DNA from: Burkholderia sp. 4M9327F10
GTDB taxonomy: Bacteria > Pseudomonadota > Gammaproteobacteria > Burkholderiales > Burkholderiaceae
DNA length: 64,000 bases
Direction of reading: 5' to 3'
NCBI RefSeq assembly: GCF_005503145.1
Contig: NZ_SCNV01000015.1
Location: forward strand, 62,001 to 126,000
Shown: in pieces, positions 7,880 through 16,469 of the stretch
How positions within the stretch are numbered: position 1 is the first letter of the stretch
Layout: each line of letters begins with the position of its first letter
Position numbers and translations under genes: made by a program
Notes under the pieces: model-generated
Seen by the model: the letters and a program-made list of their open reading frames with translations, nothing else
Database searches by the model: none
Told to the model about the DNA's origin: nothing

Positions 7880-9953
7880 CGGTCACCGCCTCCTTCAGTT
7901 CGGATGAATGCGCGGCGTCGGCAATCTGGCCAAAGCGCGCATCTATGACGTGTGACAACGCGTCAACGTTGGAATCCGCTGTGCTGTCGACCGCGGGACC
8001 GGTGTGAGGTGCTTGCGTTTGCGTGCCGGCGGCACGCTGGCCCACATCGTCCTCCGCGTGATCGACGGATTCAATCCGCCGCGCGAGTTCCCGCAGCCGC
8101 GTATCGGCCACGGCGCCCGCGCGGCCGGCCGCGAGAAAGAGCGGGCCCTCGAGTGCGCCGAGTTCCGCGAGCGCGCGCCAGCGGCTCGCGATCCACGCGG
8201 GCGCGGGGCGCACCCATGACGGCTCGTAGTGGATCAGGCCGAGATTCTGGCGCAGCGCGCCGTACTGGGCGAGCGCCCCTGCAACAAGCGCAGTGCGCGT
8301 GCCGGTGTCGGCGACGCGCGCAATCCGCGTCCACTGCTTGACGAGCGCGTCGAGCGCCGAGTCGATCCGACCAGCAATACTGACGGGCCAGACTCGCGTG
8401 AACATCAGATAGACCACCACGTTGCCGATCAGAATGCCAATCGAGCGGTCGCGTGCGAGCGTCAGGTCGAACTTGGGCGCATCGCCCTGGATCACGCAGA
8501 GGAAGAACGCGAACGCGATCTGCATACCCGCGTAGGCGATCCGCGGCGACCCCGTCGCCACCCATGCGGCCAGCCAAGCCCCCACGAAGACCAGCGCCAT
8601 CAGTTGGTCGATCGACGTCAGCGCCGGCGTCACGAACACGATCGCCGCCGTGCCGAGCAGGGCGCCAACGAGACAGCCCGCAATCCGCAGTGTCAGCTTC
8701 TCGACCGTCTCGGCCGTCGTGCCGAGCGACACCATATAGCAGGTGATGAAGCACGTATGAATCCCTTGCCAGTCGAGCTGCTGATACAGCACGTAGCAGA
8801 ACATTGCCGCTATCGTGGTCTTCAGCGCGTAGCGGACGTGATCGGGATTGGTGAACGCGTCCGCGTCGAAGAAGCCACCTCGCGCTGGCTCAGGTGCAGG
8901 CGCGGCTGGCGCTGGCGCCGGCGATGCCCCGGTCTTCGAAGGCGGCACCGCGAAACCCTCCAGCGCCGCGCGCAGGTCGGCGAGCACGAGCGCCGATAGC
9001 GGCGATTGTGACGATTGCGGCGATTGCGGCGATTGCGTCGAGAGTGCAGCAGGCTCGGGCAAGTCCGCTACGACGTCCACGGGATAGCCACCGGCATCGA
9101 GCATCGCGGCCATCCGCTCCATCGTTTCGGCAAGCCGCGCCGCGCACGCCGCCGATAGCCGCGCGGCGGGTTCGCTGGCGGCGAGATCCGTCGCGAGCAG
9201 GATCGCGGTCGTGGACGCAGCCGCCTGGCGCAACGCCGCGCAGTCGGCAGCCGTCGACGTGCCTTCGAGCTTCGAGAACTTCAGCCAGGTCAAGATCTGA
9301 TGGTCACCTTCGCGAACGCACGCGTCGAATGCGGCGCGCTCGGCCTCGGTGGCGGTGTCCGTGAGGCGGCGCGCGGCGAGCCGCAAGCGCCTCGCGAGCT
9401 GGGCGCACGCGAGCCGGCGCGGTGACGGCGCGAAGAGCAGGTTCACGACAATGGCGAGGCCAATCGGAACCGAAACGAACAGCCAAGCGTAGAGCAGCCC
9501 GCGCGTCGCGGCTTCGCCTACCGGTGCAAGGCCGAGTTCGTCGAGACCGAAGCCGATGATCATGGCGGCGATCGCGCCAACGGGCCGCAGCTTGCTCGCC
9601 GATGTAACGAACAACAAGCCGGCCGACAGCACCGCCATGCTCGCGACACGTAGCGCCGGTTGGTTGATGCAGAAGATCGCGAAGACCATCACGATCCCGA
9701 TGATCACGGTCACAAGCAGCATCAGCGCAATACACGTGATGATGCTCGTCACCCGGTCGGGCCGGTTCAGGAAGAGCACGATATACACCGCAGTCGAGGC
9801 CTCGGGTATTCCATAGGCGCTCGTGACGAGCACCGTCAGCGCGCAGATCAGCGCAATCCGGGTGACGATCGCCGCGCGCCCCGGAAACGGAGCGAGCAGC
9901 CTCGCGATCTCGCGCGGCCCGGGCCTCGTGAGTTCACCGGCAAGACTGGCCAT
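7866..9953 (-). CDS. mdtO: FUSC-family inner-membrane efflux protein MdtO
   Basis: 695 residues from the ATG at 9953, which has GAGG six bases upstream; an open extension to 10046 would run into mdtN and is unlikely. The fusaric-acid-resistance-like architecture is clear: an N-terminal membrane block (about residues 20-170), a soluble middle region, a second membrane block (about 370-540) and a helical C-terminus. The middle region holds a Gln-Ser-Pro repeat (about residues 306-317, see 9002) and an Ala/Pro-rich linker (about 338-358). By family it exports aromatic acids or similar amphipathic compounds together with MdtN and MdtP. It overlaps mdtN by 20 bases. Confidence 0.92.
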   Translation of the reverse strand: MASLAGELTRPGPREIARLLAPFPGRAAIVTRIALICALTVLVTSAYGIPEASTAVYIVLFLNRPDRVTSIITCIALMLLVTVIIGIVMVFAIFCINQPALRVASMAVLSAGLLFVTSASKLRPVGAIAAMIIGFGLDELGLAPVGEAATRGLLYAWLFVSVPIGLAIVVNLLFAPSPRRLACAQLARRLRLAARRLTDTATEAERAAFDACVREGDHQILTWLKFSKLEGTSTAADCAALRQAAASTTAILLATDLAASEPAARLSAACAARLAETMERMAAMLDAGGYPVDVVADLPEPAALSTQSPQSPQSSQSPLSALVLADLRAALEGFAVPPSKTGASPAPAPAAPAPEPARGGFFDADAFTNPDHVRYALKTTIAAMFCYVLYQQLDWQGIHTCFITCYMVSLGTTAETVEKLTLRIAGCLVGALLGTAAIVFVTPALTSIDQLMALVFVGAWLAAWVATGSPRIAYAGMQIAFAFFLCVIQGDAPKFDLTLARDRSIGILIGNVVVYLMFTRVWPVSIAGRIDSALDALVKQWTRIARVADTGTRTALVAGALAQYGALRQNLGLIHYEPSWVRPAPAWIASRWRALAELGALEGPLFLAAGRAGAVADTRLRELARRIESVDHAEDDVGQRAAGTQTQAPHTGPAVDSTADSNVDALSHVIDARFGQIADAAHSSELKEAVTDARP
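9002..9037 (-). repeat. 9-bp tandem repeat inside mdtO (four units)
   Basis: Four units of the GCGATTGCG type stand head to tail, the last two identical and the first two with one or two changes. On the coding strand they give a Gln-Ser-Pro repeat in the soluble middle region of MdtO. The unit is a multiple of three, so slippage would lengthen or shorten the linker without breaking the frame. Confidence 0.8.
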
Positions 9954-10986
9954 GCCGGACCTCGACAATCGCACTCGCACCCACCCGCACCAGTCTCGCG
10001 TCCGGTGCGTCGATCCGCACGCGAACCGGGAAGCGCTGCGCGACACGCACCCAGTTCACCGATTGCTGCACGTACGGCAGGCCGTGCGGCACGTTCACGC
10101 GGTCCGTGTCCGTGATGCCGGCGCCGATGCCGATGACCTTGCCGCTCATGGCCTTCCCGCGATCAATCATCGAATACACGGTCGCGCAGTCACCGACCTC
10201 GATCGCACCGAGCGCCGTCTCGCGGAAATTCGCCACGGCGAACCATTCGCCCGCGTGGATCAGCGTGAAGATGGACTGGTTCGGCGCGACCGTCTCGCCG
10301 GCAAGAATCGAGAGGCCCGTCACGTAGCCATCGAACGGCGCGCGCACCATGGTATCGTCGAGCTCACGCTGCGCGATCGCGAGGGCGGCCTCTCGTGCAT
10401 GCACGGTCGCAATCGCATCCGCGTCGTCGCCGATCGTCTGGGCAGTCGAGTGCTGCTGCTCCCTGGCCTGCGTGAGCGACACGCTTGCGTCCCGCTGCGC
10501 GACGACCGCCTGGTCGAACTGCTGTGCGGACACGTAGCCCTGCGCCGCAAGCGGCCGTAGCCGCTCGACGCTGCGTGTCGCGAGGTCGTAGTTATGCGTC
10601 GCGCGGCTGGTCTGGTCGGCGGCAATGGCCGCGTTCGATGTCTCGCCTATCAGCGAACGGCGGCGCGTCGCCAGTTGCGCGCGCGCCATTTCGAGTTCGG
10701 CCTGCGCCTGCGCCACCGCAAGCCGGTACGCCACCGGATCGATTTCGAACAGCACGTCTCCCTTCGCGACCCGCTGGTTCTCCTCGACGGGAACACGCAG
10801 GATCCGGCCGCCGACGGGCGACGCGACGTGGACGACATCGGCGTCGATGGACGCATCGTCAGTGGAAGGAAAGCGCGACGAACGATCGTACGCATACCAC
10901 AACGCCGCCGCGCCGAGCAGGACGATCAAGGCCGCGATCGCGCGGCCCTTCCAGGCAGGTTTGGGATTTGCGCCGGCCATTTTCAT
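9934..10986 (-). CDS. mdtN: Membrane-fusion (HlyD/EmrA-type) efflux adaptor MdtN
   Basis: 350 residues from the ATG at 10986, one base after the ytcA stop. One N-terminal transmembrane helix (about residues 15-33) anchors a periplasmic adaptor. VASPVGGRILRVPVEENQRV is the first half of the biotinyl-lipoyl domain, followed by two long helices rich in Ala/Arg/Gln and the second half domain with TMVRAPFDGYVTGL. It should bridge MdtO in the inner membrane and MdtP in the outer membrane. The gene order ytcA-mdtN-mdtO-mdtP is the same as in E. coli. Confidence 0.92.
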   Translation of the reverse strand: MKMAGANPKPAWKGRAIAALIVLLGAAALWYAYDRSSRFPSTDDASIDADVVHVASPVGGRILRVPVEENQRVAKGDVLFEIDPVAYRLAVAQAQAELEMARAQLATRRRSLIGETSNAAIAADQTSRATHNYDLATRSVERLRPLAAQGYVSAQQFDQAVVAQRDASVSLTQAREQQHSTAQTIGDDADAIATVHAREAALAIAQRELDDTMVRAPFDGYVTGLSILAGETVAPNQSIFTLIHAGEWFAVANFRETALGAIEVGDCATVYSMIDRGKAMSGKVIGIGAGITDTDRVNVPHGLPYVQQSVNWVRVAQRFPVRVRIDAPDARLVRVGASAIVEVRHGQSCR

Positions 10987-10987
10987 A

Positions 10988-11275
10988 TCAGAGCTGCCCC
11001 GTTCCACACAGCCAGACGAGCACCCCGACAACGATACCGATCGCGGTGCAGACAGAGAGCTGGTACGGCACCTCGCGGACCCAGCCGGTGGCGACGAAGG
11101 TACGATGCGCGACGATTGCGCCTATCACGCCGGTCACGGCGCTCAGAAGCCAGAATGGAAAATACGCGCCGAACAGCGCATAGGACGGTGCGCCACGGGC
11201 AACGCAACCCGCAAGCGGTGTGAATGCCAAGGGCGAACATGCGGCGGCTAATCTGGACCATGTACGTTGTTTCAT
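10988..11275 (-). CDS. ytcA: YtcA-family small membrane lipoprotein
   Basis: 95 residues. A lipobox (LAGC, Cys24) is followed by SYALFGAYFPFWLLSA and a second hydrophobic helix near the C-terminus (IGIVVGVLVWLCG), giving two transmembrane segments. This matches the E. coli YtcA type, which likewise precedes mdtNOP; it could also be annotated as an AaeX/DUF1656-like small subunit. Its role in the pump is not established. First gene of the operon; no strong ribosome site is visible before the ATG. Confidence 0.75.
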   Translation of the reverse strand: MKQRTWSRLAAACSPLAFTPLAGCVARGAPSYALFGAYFPFWLLSAVTGVIGAIVAHRTFVATGWVREVPYQLSVCTAIGIVVGVLVWLCGTGQL

Positions 11276-11662
11276 CGCTTGCGTGACTGGAACAAATACT
11301 GGTATGCCACTGGTACGAACAACCTGGCGCAGCGCCGGGTTACCCTTTCACCTTCCCACTACCACACAGTGCCGCGCCCTGCTGATGCCGGGCCGCACGA
11401 ACTCCCCTCCCCGGACAGGCACATCATCATAGCGCGGTTTACCACGACGCCAGCCAGGGAAGTGCCCAATAGCCTCGCCACACTGAGCGAGGCTCGGACT
11501 ACTTGTGGCGAAATCCCCCCTGCGGACATCCATTGTTTCGAAAACGTATTCTGACTGCAAGCAATCCAGAAGCTAATGCCCGCCACGCCGTATCGGGAGA
11601 CGGGCGCCCCATGACAAAGCCTTGGAACGGTGGAGCGCCGCACGCACTCCACCGGGATACTT
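11276..11662. other. Gene-free stretch upstream of ytcA and downstream of the ABC-F gene
   Basis: 387 bp between the ytcA start and the ABC-F stop, both on the minus strand. It must contain the promoter of the ytcA-mdtNOP operon. Both strands have short open frames but none has a ribosome site or recognisable protein. No regulator gene for the efflux operon is present here and no clear inverted-repeat operator was found by eye. Confidence 0.6.
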
Positions 11663-13387
11663 CTAGAGCCCAAGCTCCTGTTCCAGCCGCAACATCTCTT
11701 GACGCCACTCCTCTTGTAAATTCGGCTTTTGATGTTTCCGCTTACGTGCCAGATCCATCGCCAGCCAGGCCTCTAACTGACACCAACGCTGCCATTGCGC
11801 CTCAGCCTCGCCATTGGCAGATTGCGCGCCAGCTTGGGTTGGCGCTTTGGGCGCAGATACGGGTACTGCATTGCCACGGCCCGCAAATAAACGTTGATAT
11901 GCACTTTCCGCATCCGGCCATTCCTGCAGATGCCCGTCATTGATCACCCAGAAACGATTGCAACTGTGCTCGATCAACTCACGGTCGTGAGAGACCAGGA
12001 TGAAGCCTCCGTCGAAAGCAGCCAGCGCCGCACCAAGTTCGCGCTTGCCTTCCATGTCCAGGTGGTTAGTCGGTTCATCCAGCCACAGCAGGTGATAGCT
12101 GGCCATGGATAGCGCCAGGAATAGCAAACGCGCCCGCTCGCCGCCACTCAGAGTAGCCACGATCTGATTGTGGCGCGAATACGCGAATCCGGCAGCGATC
12201 AGGGCTTGCCGCCGCTCTCTGTCGCCGACTCGCGCAAACTTGTACAGTGCGTCAGATAACGTGGCATCGCCGGGCAGTTGCTGCAACGACTGATCGTAGT
12301 AGGCGATCCGCGCCGCGGGATGATAACGCCATCCGGCGCGCGCCTCGCCATGCTGCAGGTCGCCCCAGCACTGGCGCAGGAACGATGACTTGCCCGTGCC
12401 GTTGCTCCCCAGTAGCGCGACCTTGTCGCCTGGCCGCAGCCATACGCTATCGATCTGAAACAACGGCGGTTGCTCAGGCTGGGCACGTACCTGAAAGCCT
12501 TCGAATGCCAGCAGAGAATCGGCCTCCAGCGTCCTGCCCGATAGTTTCAGGCGCCACGGGCTGCCACGGCTGACAAAGGTCTGATCCTCTTTCAGCTTGT
12601 CGACGCGCCTTTGCATGGATCTGGCCTGGCGGAGCAGCTTTTCGTTGTCATGCTCACGGCCCCAGATGGCCACGCGCTTGCTGCTAGCGGCCAAGCGGTC
12701 GATTTCCTTTTGTTCGCCACTACGGCGTGCCTGCGCCGCCGCGTCAGCCTCGGCCAACGCAGCCAAAGCCCGGCTGCACGGCACATCGAAACTGTATAAG
12801 CGCTGATCGCGCAGGATCCAGCTCTTGTCGCTGACGGTGTCTAGAAGTCGCGGATCGTGCGATACCAGGATGAAGCCGCCCTGCCAGCGGCGCAGGAAGT
12901 CCTCCAGCCACAATAGCGAGGGTAGATCGAGGTGGTTGCTCGGCTCATCCAGCAACAGCAGATTAGGCTCGCGTAGTACGGCCCGCCCCAACAGCAAACG
13001 GGTATGCTGACCGCCGCTCAGGCCGGAAACCGGCGTGTCTGCTGCCCCGGGCAGCCCCAGTTCGTCCAGCAGGCTGTCCACCCGCCAATGCTGCGCCGGT
13101 TGCTCGCTCACTGCCTCCAGCAACGCCTCGCGTGCGGTCAGACCGGCAAGTCGTGGCGGCAGATGCTGTTCGACGTGTTGCAGCCGACACAGCCCGGCAT
13201 ATTGCACGCTGCCCGCACTGGACTCGCGGCTGCCTGCCAGGACATCGAGCAGACTGCTCTTGCCGCAGCCGTTGTGGCCGATAAGACCGATGCGGTCGCC
13301 AAGTCGTACGGTAAAAGAAAGATCTTGGAATAGCCGGTCATGGCCGGTTTCCAGTTGAACGGAAAGTGCAGAAATCAGGGTTGTCAT
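11663..13387 (-). CDS. ABC-F family ATPase (ribosome-associated, no membrane domain)
   Basis: 574 residues from the ATG at 13387 (a further open 60 bases upstream has no ribosome site). Two ABC cassettes in one chain: first Walker A GHNGCGKSS (about 37-45), then LSGGQ and LLLLDEPSNHLD; second Walker A GSNGTGKSS, then LSGGERAR and LLWLDEPTNHLD. A charged inter-domain linker (SMQRRVDKLKED) is present, and there is no transmembrane segment. ABC-F proteins bind the ribosomal E site and either relieve stalled translation or protect against antibiotics. The closing 45 residues are charged and helical. The 5' region with its own short ORF (13502-13588) points to attenuation control. Whether it is a housekeeping or a resistance-type ABC-F cannot be decided from sequence alone. 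Confidence 0.9.
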   Translation of the reverse strand: MTTLISALSVQLETGHDRLFQDLSFTVRLGDRIGLIGHNGCGKSSLLDVLAGSRESSAGSVQYAGLCRLQHVEQHLPPRLAGLTAREALLEAVSEQPAQHWRVDSLLDELGLPGAADTPVSGLSGGQHTRLLLGRAVLREPNLLLLDEPSNHLDLPSLLWLEDFLRRWQGGFILVSHDPRLLDTVSDKSWILRDQRLYSFDVPCSRALAALAEADAAAQARRSGEQKEIDRLAASSKRVAIWGREHDNEKLLRQARSMQRRVDKLKEDQTFVSRGSPWRLKLSGRTLEADSLLAFEGFQVRAQPEQPPLFQIDSVWLRPGDKVALLGSNGTGKSSFLRQCWGDLQHGEARAGWRYHPAARIAYYDQSLQQLPGDATLSDALYKFARVGDRERRQALIAAGFAYSRHNQIVATLSGGERARLLFLALSMASYHLLWLDEPTNHLDMEGKRELGAALAAFDGGFILVSHDRELIEHSCNRFWVINDGHLQEWPDAESAYQRLFAGRGNAVPVSAPKAPTQAGAQSANGEAEAQWQRWCQLEAWLAMDLARKRKHQKPNLQEEWRQEMLRLEQELGL

Positions 13388-13501
13388 GCTCTTGCTCTCG
13401 TTTCTTGGGGACGTGTTTGTCCCTGTCAACAGGAGCGCTGGCGACAACAGTGGAGTCGAGAAAGGACTCGGGAATATGGAGTGGGCTTTGCTCTGACCAG
13501 G
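13388..13501 (-). promoter_or_regulatory. Leader-to-ABC-F spacer with two possible hairpins
   Basis: The 114-base spacer can form two small stems on the transcribed strand: GAGTC/GACTC with a 7-base loop, and GGGAC/GTCCC with a 6-base loop ending about 20 bases before the ABC-F ATG. Neither is followed by a T run, so a classical intrinsic terminator is not evident; translation coupling or Rho control would be alternatives. Confidence 0.35.
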
Positions 13502-13588
13502 TTATCGCAGCGCGATGGAACTCAGGCAAGAGCAGGCGAATGTGCTGAACAAGCGTGCCGACATCACTCGGCGCACAAGCAGAACCAT
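13502..13588 (-). CDS. 28-codon leader peptide upstream of the ABC-F gene (candidate attenuator ORF)
   Basis: ATG at 13588-13586 is preceded at ideal distance by AAAGGAGGT, the strongest ribosome site seen in the window. It encodes 28 residues: MVLLVRRVMS, then ARLFSTFACS, then CLSSIALR, and stops with TAA at 13504-13502. The next gene on this strand, the ABC-F ATPase, starts 114 bases further on. No homologue is recognised. Short, strongly translated ORFs in front of ABC-F resistance genes are known elsewhere to sense ribosome-targeting antibiotics; a similar role here is inference. Confidence 0.6.
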   Translation of the reverse strand: MVLLVRRVMSARLFSTFACSCLSSIALR

Positions 13589-13597
13589 ATTTACCTC

Positions 13598-13662
13598 CTT
13601 TTTTAAAAAAGTTAGACGTGCGTTGCGAGTGTATAGCGGTTCAGGCCGGTCATACAAGTCAA
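13598..13662 (-). promoter_or_regulatory. Candidate promoter and 14-bp A/T palindrome before the leader ORF
   Basis: On the minus strand TTGTAT (13657-13652) and TATACA (13635-13630) are 16 bases apart, a plausible sigma70 pair; an overlapping TTGACT lies 5 bases further up but at too long a spacing. Downstream, CTTTTTTAAAAAAG (13611-13598) is a perfect palindrome that merges into the ribosome site of the leader ORF. Confidence 0.4.
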
Positions 13663-13739
13663 CGGCTCCTCAAAGAACCATTGCGCATCGCACGCTGCCC
13701 CCAGGCGCATACGGACTCAGGCGGCGATGTGCCGGCCGC

Positions 13740-15032
13740 TCAGGAAAGCGCATCGAGCAATCCATACCATGCCACACCTGCATTGATGTAGAACCGCTGC
13801 AACGCGTGAAACGGAACCGGCTCGATCGACGTGGGTGGAAGCGGCAAGCCGCGTGTTGTCCCGCCGATCAAAGCGGCCAGATGCTTTCCCAGCGTCGTTG
13901 CCATCGCAATGCCGCGCCCGTTGTAGCCGAGCGCGATCGTCATGCCTTCCGCCGGCAAATGCACGTGCGGCAAAAAATTGCGCGTAATGGCGATACGGCC
14001 TGCCCACCGGTATTCGTATCCGATCTCCCTCAGTTGCGGAAAGATCAGTTGCGCGGCGCGCTCGAGATGCGCCCAATCCGCTGCGCTGCGAGGCTCGCGA
14101 AACGGTCCGCGCCCGCCCATCAGCAGACGCCCTTGTGCATCCTTGCGGAAATAAAGCAGCAGGCGCCGTGAATCGGAAGCCACTTCGCCCCCGGGCAGAA
14201 TCGTGGCGCCGACATCGCCGGGCAGCGGCTTCGTTGCGACGATAAAGCTGTTCGCCGCAATCACCGATTGAGCAAGGCGTGGCCAGATGCCGTCGGTATA
14301 GCCGTTGGTTGCCAGCAGGATCTGTTTCGATTCGATCAGCGGCCCCCGCTCCGTTCGAATTCGCCAGCCTTGCGGGCCGCGCTCGACGCTCAACGCGCGC
14401 GTTCCGCTGTGGATCGCCGCACCCGCCGTTTGCGCCGCGCGCGCGAGGCCACGTGCATAGTTCAACGGATGCACACTGCCCGCGCGCAGATCGACCCAGC
14501 CGCCAACGAAGGCATCCGTACCGAGCCGCTTCGATACCTGCGCGCGATCGAGCAGTTCGACCGGCGCGCCGCGCGATGCCCATTGCCGCGCGCGGTCATG
14601 CAACGTGCCAAGCAACTTGCTCGAATGGGTGGGCTGAATCCAGCCGGCGCGCGTGGCATTGCATTGAATGCCGTGGCGCTCGATCAGATCGAAAACCGAA
14701 TCCGCGGCGCCGCCTGCCATCTGTACAAGTGCCTCGCCATCGCGATGACCGTAGCGCCGGATGAGTTCGTCGGGATCATATTTCAGCCCCGGAATCACCT
14801 GGCCGCCATTGCGGCCCGACGCACCCCACCCGGGTTCGTTGGCGTCGATCACACAGACGCATAGCCCTTGCTCCGCCAGATGCAAGGCCGTCGATAGACC
14901 CGTGTAACCCGCGCCGACGATCGCTACGTCTACCGTGATCGAGCCATCGAGCGGCGGCGTATCGACAGCGGGTTCCGCCGTCGCCGCCCAGAGAGACGGA
15001 GGCAACGGCTTTGCAACTTCAACCAGGCTCAT
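13740..15032 (-). CDS. FAD-dependent oxidoreductase, PuuB-like (DAO family)
   Basis: 430 residues. VDVAIVGAGYTGLS (about residues 35-47) is the dinucleotide-binding loop and GASGRNGGQVIPGLKYD the following FAD-contact segment typical of gamma-glutamylputrescine oxidase-like enzymes. The C-terminal part has IALGYNGRGIAMAT, the second FAD region. It should oxidise a primary or secondary amine to an aldehyde or imine in the cytoplasm, giving H2O2. The ATG at 15032 is 8 bases after the ATPase stop; a TTG at 15044 would overlap the ATPase. It is the last gene of a four-gene operon with an amino-acid ABC transporter, which suggests that the imported compound is its substrate or precursor. A paralogue lies at 50741. 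Confidence 0.9.
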   Translation of the reverse strand: MSLVEVAKPLPPSLWAATAEPAVDTPPLDGSITVDVAIVGAGYTGLSTALHLAEQGLCVCVIDANEPGWGASGRNGGQVIPGLKYDPDELIRRYGHRDGEALVQMAGGAADSVFDLIERHGIQCNATRAGWIQPTHSSKLLGTLHDRARQWASRGAPVELLDRAQVSKRLGTDAFVGGWVDLRAGSVHPLNYARGLARAAQTAGAAIHSGTRALSVERGPQGWRIRTERGPLIESKQILLATNGYTDGIWPRLAQSVIAANSFIVATKPLPGDVGATILPGGEVASDSRRLLLYFRKDAQGRLLMGGRGPFREPRSAADWAHLERAAQLIFPQLREIGYEYRWAGRIAITRNFLPHVHLPAEGMTIALGYNGRGIAMATTLGKHLAALIGGTTRGLPLPPTSIEPVPFHALQRFYINAGVAWYGLLDALS

Positions 15033-15040
15033 AGTGGTAT

Positions 15041-15787
15041 TCAAATCCGGGAGGCTTCGGTAAGCGCGGGCATCTTGCCCAGAAACTCGCGTGTGCGAGG
15101 ATGGCGCGGATGCTCGAACAGCTCGGCTGCGGACCCTTCCTCATGGATCGTGCCGTCGTGAAGAAAGCACACCCGGTCCCCCACTTCGCGCGCAAACCCC
15201 ATCTCATGCGTGACGACGATCATGGTCATGCCATCGTCGGCAAGCTGGCGCATGACGCCAAGTACTTCGCCGACCAGTTCAGGATCAAGTGCCGAGGTTG
15301 GCTCGTCAAACAGGATCGCTTTCGGTTCCATGGCGAGCGCACGTGCAATCGCGACGCGCTGTTGCTGGCCGCCCGACATTTCGGCCGGATACGCGTCCAT
15401 GCGGTGCGACAGCCCGACCTTGTCGAGCAGATGCCGCGCCCGCTCGCGGGCCTGCGCACGGACCTCCTTCTTCACGAACACGGGGCCCTCGAACACGTTT
15501 TCCAGCGCGGTTCGATGCGGAAACAGATTGAAACGCTGGAACACCATGCCCACCTGTGCGCGCAGGGTGTGAATCTGCTTCGATTTCGCGTCGACGGCGT
15601 TACCTTCAACGGTGATCGTGCCGGCGTCGTGCCGTTCCAGTCCGTTGACGCATCGAAGCAGCGTCGATTTGCCCGATCCCGATGGACCTATCAGACACAC
15701 CACCTGAGCACGTTCGACGTTCAGACTGACGCCTTTCAGCACGTGCTGATCGTGAAAGCGCTTGTGAATCGAATCGACCTTGATCAT
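15041..15787 (-). CDS. Polar amino-acid ABC transporter ATPase (GlnQ/HisP type)
   Basis: 248 residues. Walker A GPSGSGKST (about 34-42), Q-loop VFQRFNLFPH, signature MSGGQQQRVAIARAL, Walker B ILFDEPTSALD and the His switch VTHEMGFA are all intact. It energises uptake through the permease encoded just upstream. Its start overlaps the permease stop by 4 bases (ATGA), showing tight coupling. Confidence 0.95.
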   Translation of the reverse strand: MIKVDSIHKRFHDQHVLKGVSLNVERAQVVCLIGPSGSGKSTLLRCVNGLERHDAGTITVEGNAVDAKSKQIHTLRAQVGMVFQRFNLFPHRTALENVFEGPVFVKKEVRAQARERARHLLDKVGLSHRMDAYPAEMSGGQQQRVAIARALAMEPKAILFDEPTSALDPELVGEVLGVMRQLADDGMTMIVVTHEMGFAREVGDRVCFLHDGTIHEEGSAAELFEHPRHPRTREFLGKMPALTEASRI

Positions 15788-16440
15788 CGTTTTCCCTTCA
15801 ATCCGAGGCGACGTTCGATCCGCCGCAACCCATAGACGAGCGGCAGGCTGAGTCCAAGGTAAAGCAGCGCGACCAGCGTGAATACCGTCATGTTCTGAAA
15901 CGTCGACGACGCGATGAGCTGTCCGGCGCGCGTCATTTCGGCGACGGTAATCGTTGATGCAAGCGACGAGTCCTTGAGCATCATCACGAGGGTATTGCCA
16001 TAGGGCGGCAGCGCGATCCGGAACGCCTGCGGCAACACCACGCGCCGCATGATCATCGCGCCACGCATACCGATGGATTGCGCTGCCTCGATCTGCCCGT
16101 GATCGATCGCCTCGATGCCCGCACGAAAGTTCTCAGCCTGATACACCGAGTACGCCACGCCCAGTCCGATGAAAGCCGCCTGGAACGCCGACAACTGCAC
16201 ACCGAGATCGGGCAGCACAAAGTAGATGTAGAAGAGCTGAACGATGATCGGCAGCCCGCGGATCACGTTGATAAAAGTCGCGGCAGCGTTCGATACGATG
16301 CGATGGTGAGACACGCGCATCAGCGCGAGTGCGAGGCCGAGCACGGTGCTGAGGATGAACGAGCAGAAGGTGATCTCGATCGTGACAACCGCGCCTTTCA
16401 GCAGGATCGGCAGAAAGTCGATGGCGTTCTGGAAGAACAT
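15784..16440 (-). CDS. Polar amino-acid ABC transporter permease (HisM/GlnP type)
   Basis: 218 residues with five hydrophobic segments, the normal size of this family. The cytoplasmic coupling motif is readable as AAQSIGMRGAMIMRRVVLPQA. Only one permease gene is present, so it probably works as a homodimer, as GlnP does. It lies 29 bases after the binding-protein gene and overlaps the ATPase gene by 4 bases. Confidence 0.95.
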   Translation of the reverse strand: MFFQNAIDFLPILLKGAVVTIEITFCSFILSTVLGLALALMRVSHHRIVSNAAATFINVIRGLPIIVQLFYIYFVLPDLGVQLSAFQAAFIGLGVAYSVYQAENFRAGIEAIDHGQIEAAQSIGMRGAMIMRRVVLPQAFRIALPPYGNTLVMMLKDSSLASTITVAEMTRAGQLIASSTFQNMTVFTLVALLYLGLSLPLVYGLRRIERRLGLKGKR

Positions 16441-16469
16441 GGCGGACCGTCCTTATTCTGGGAACGATG

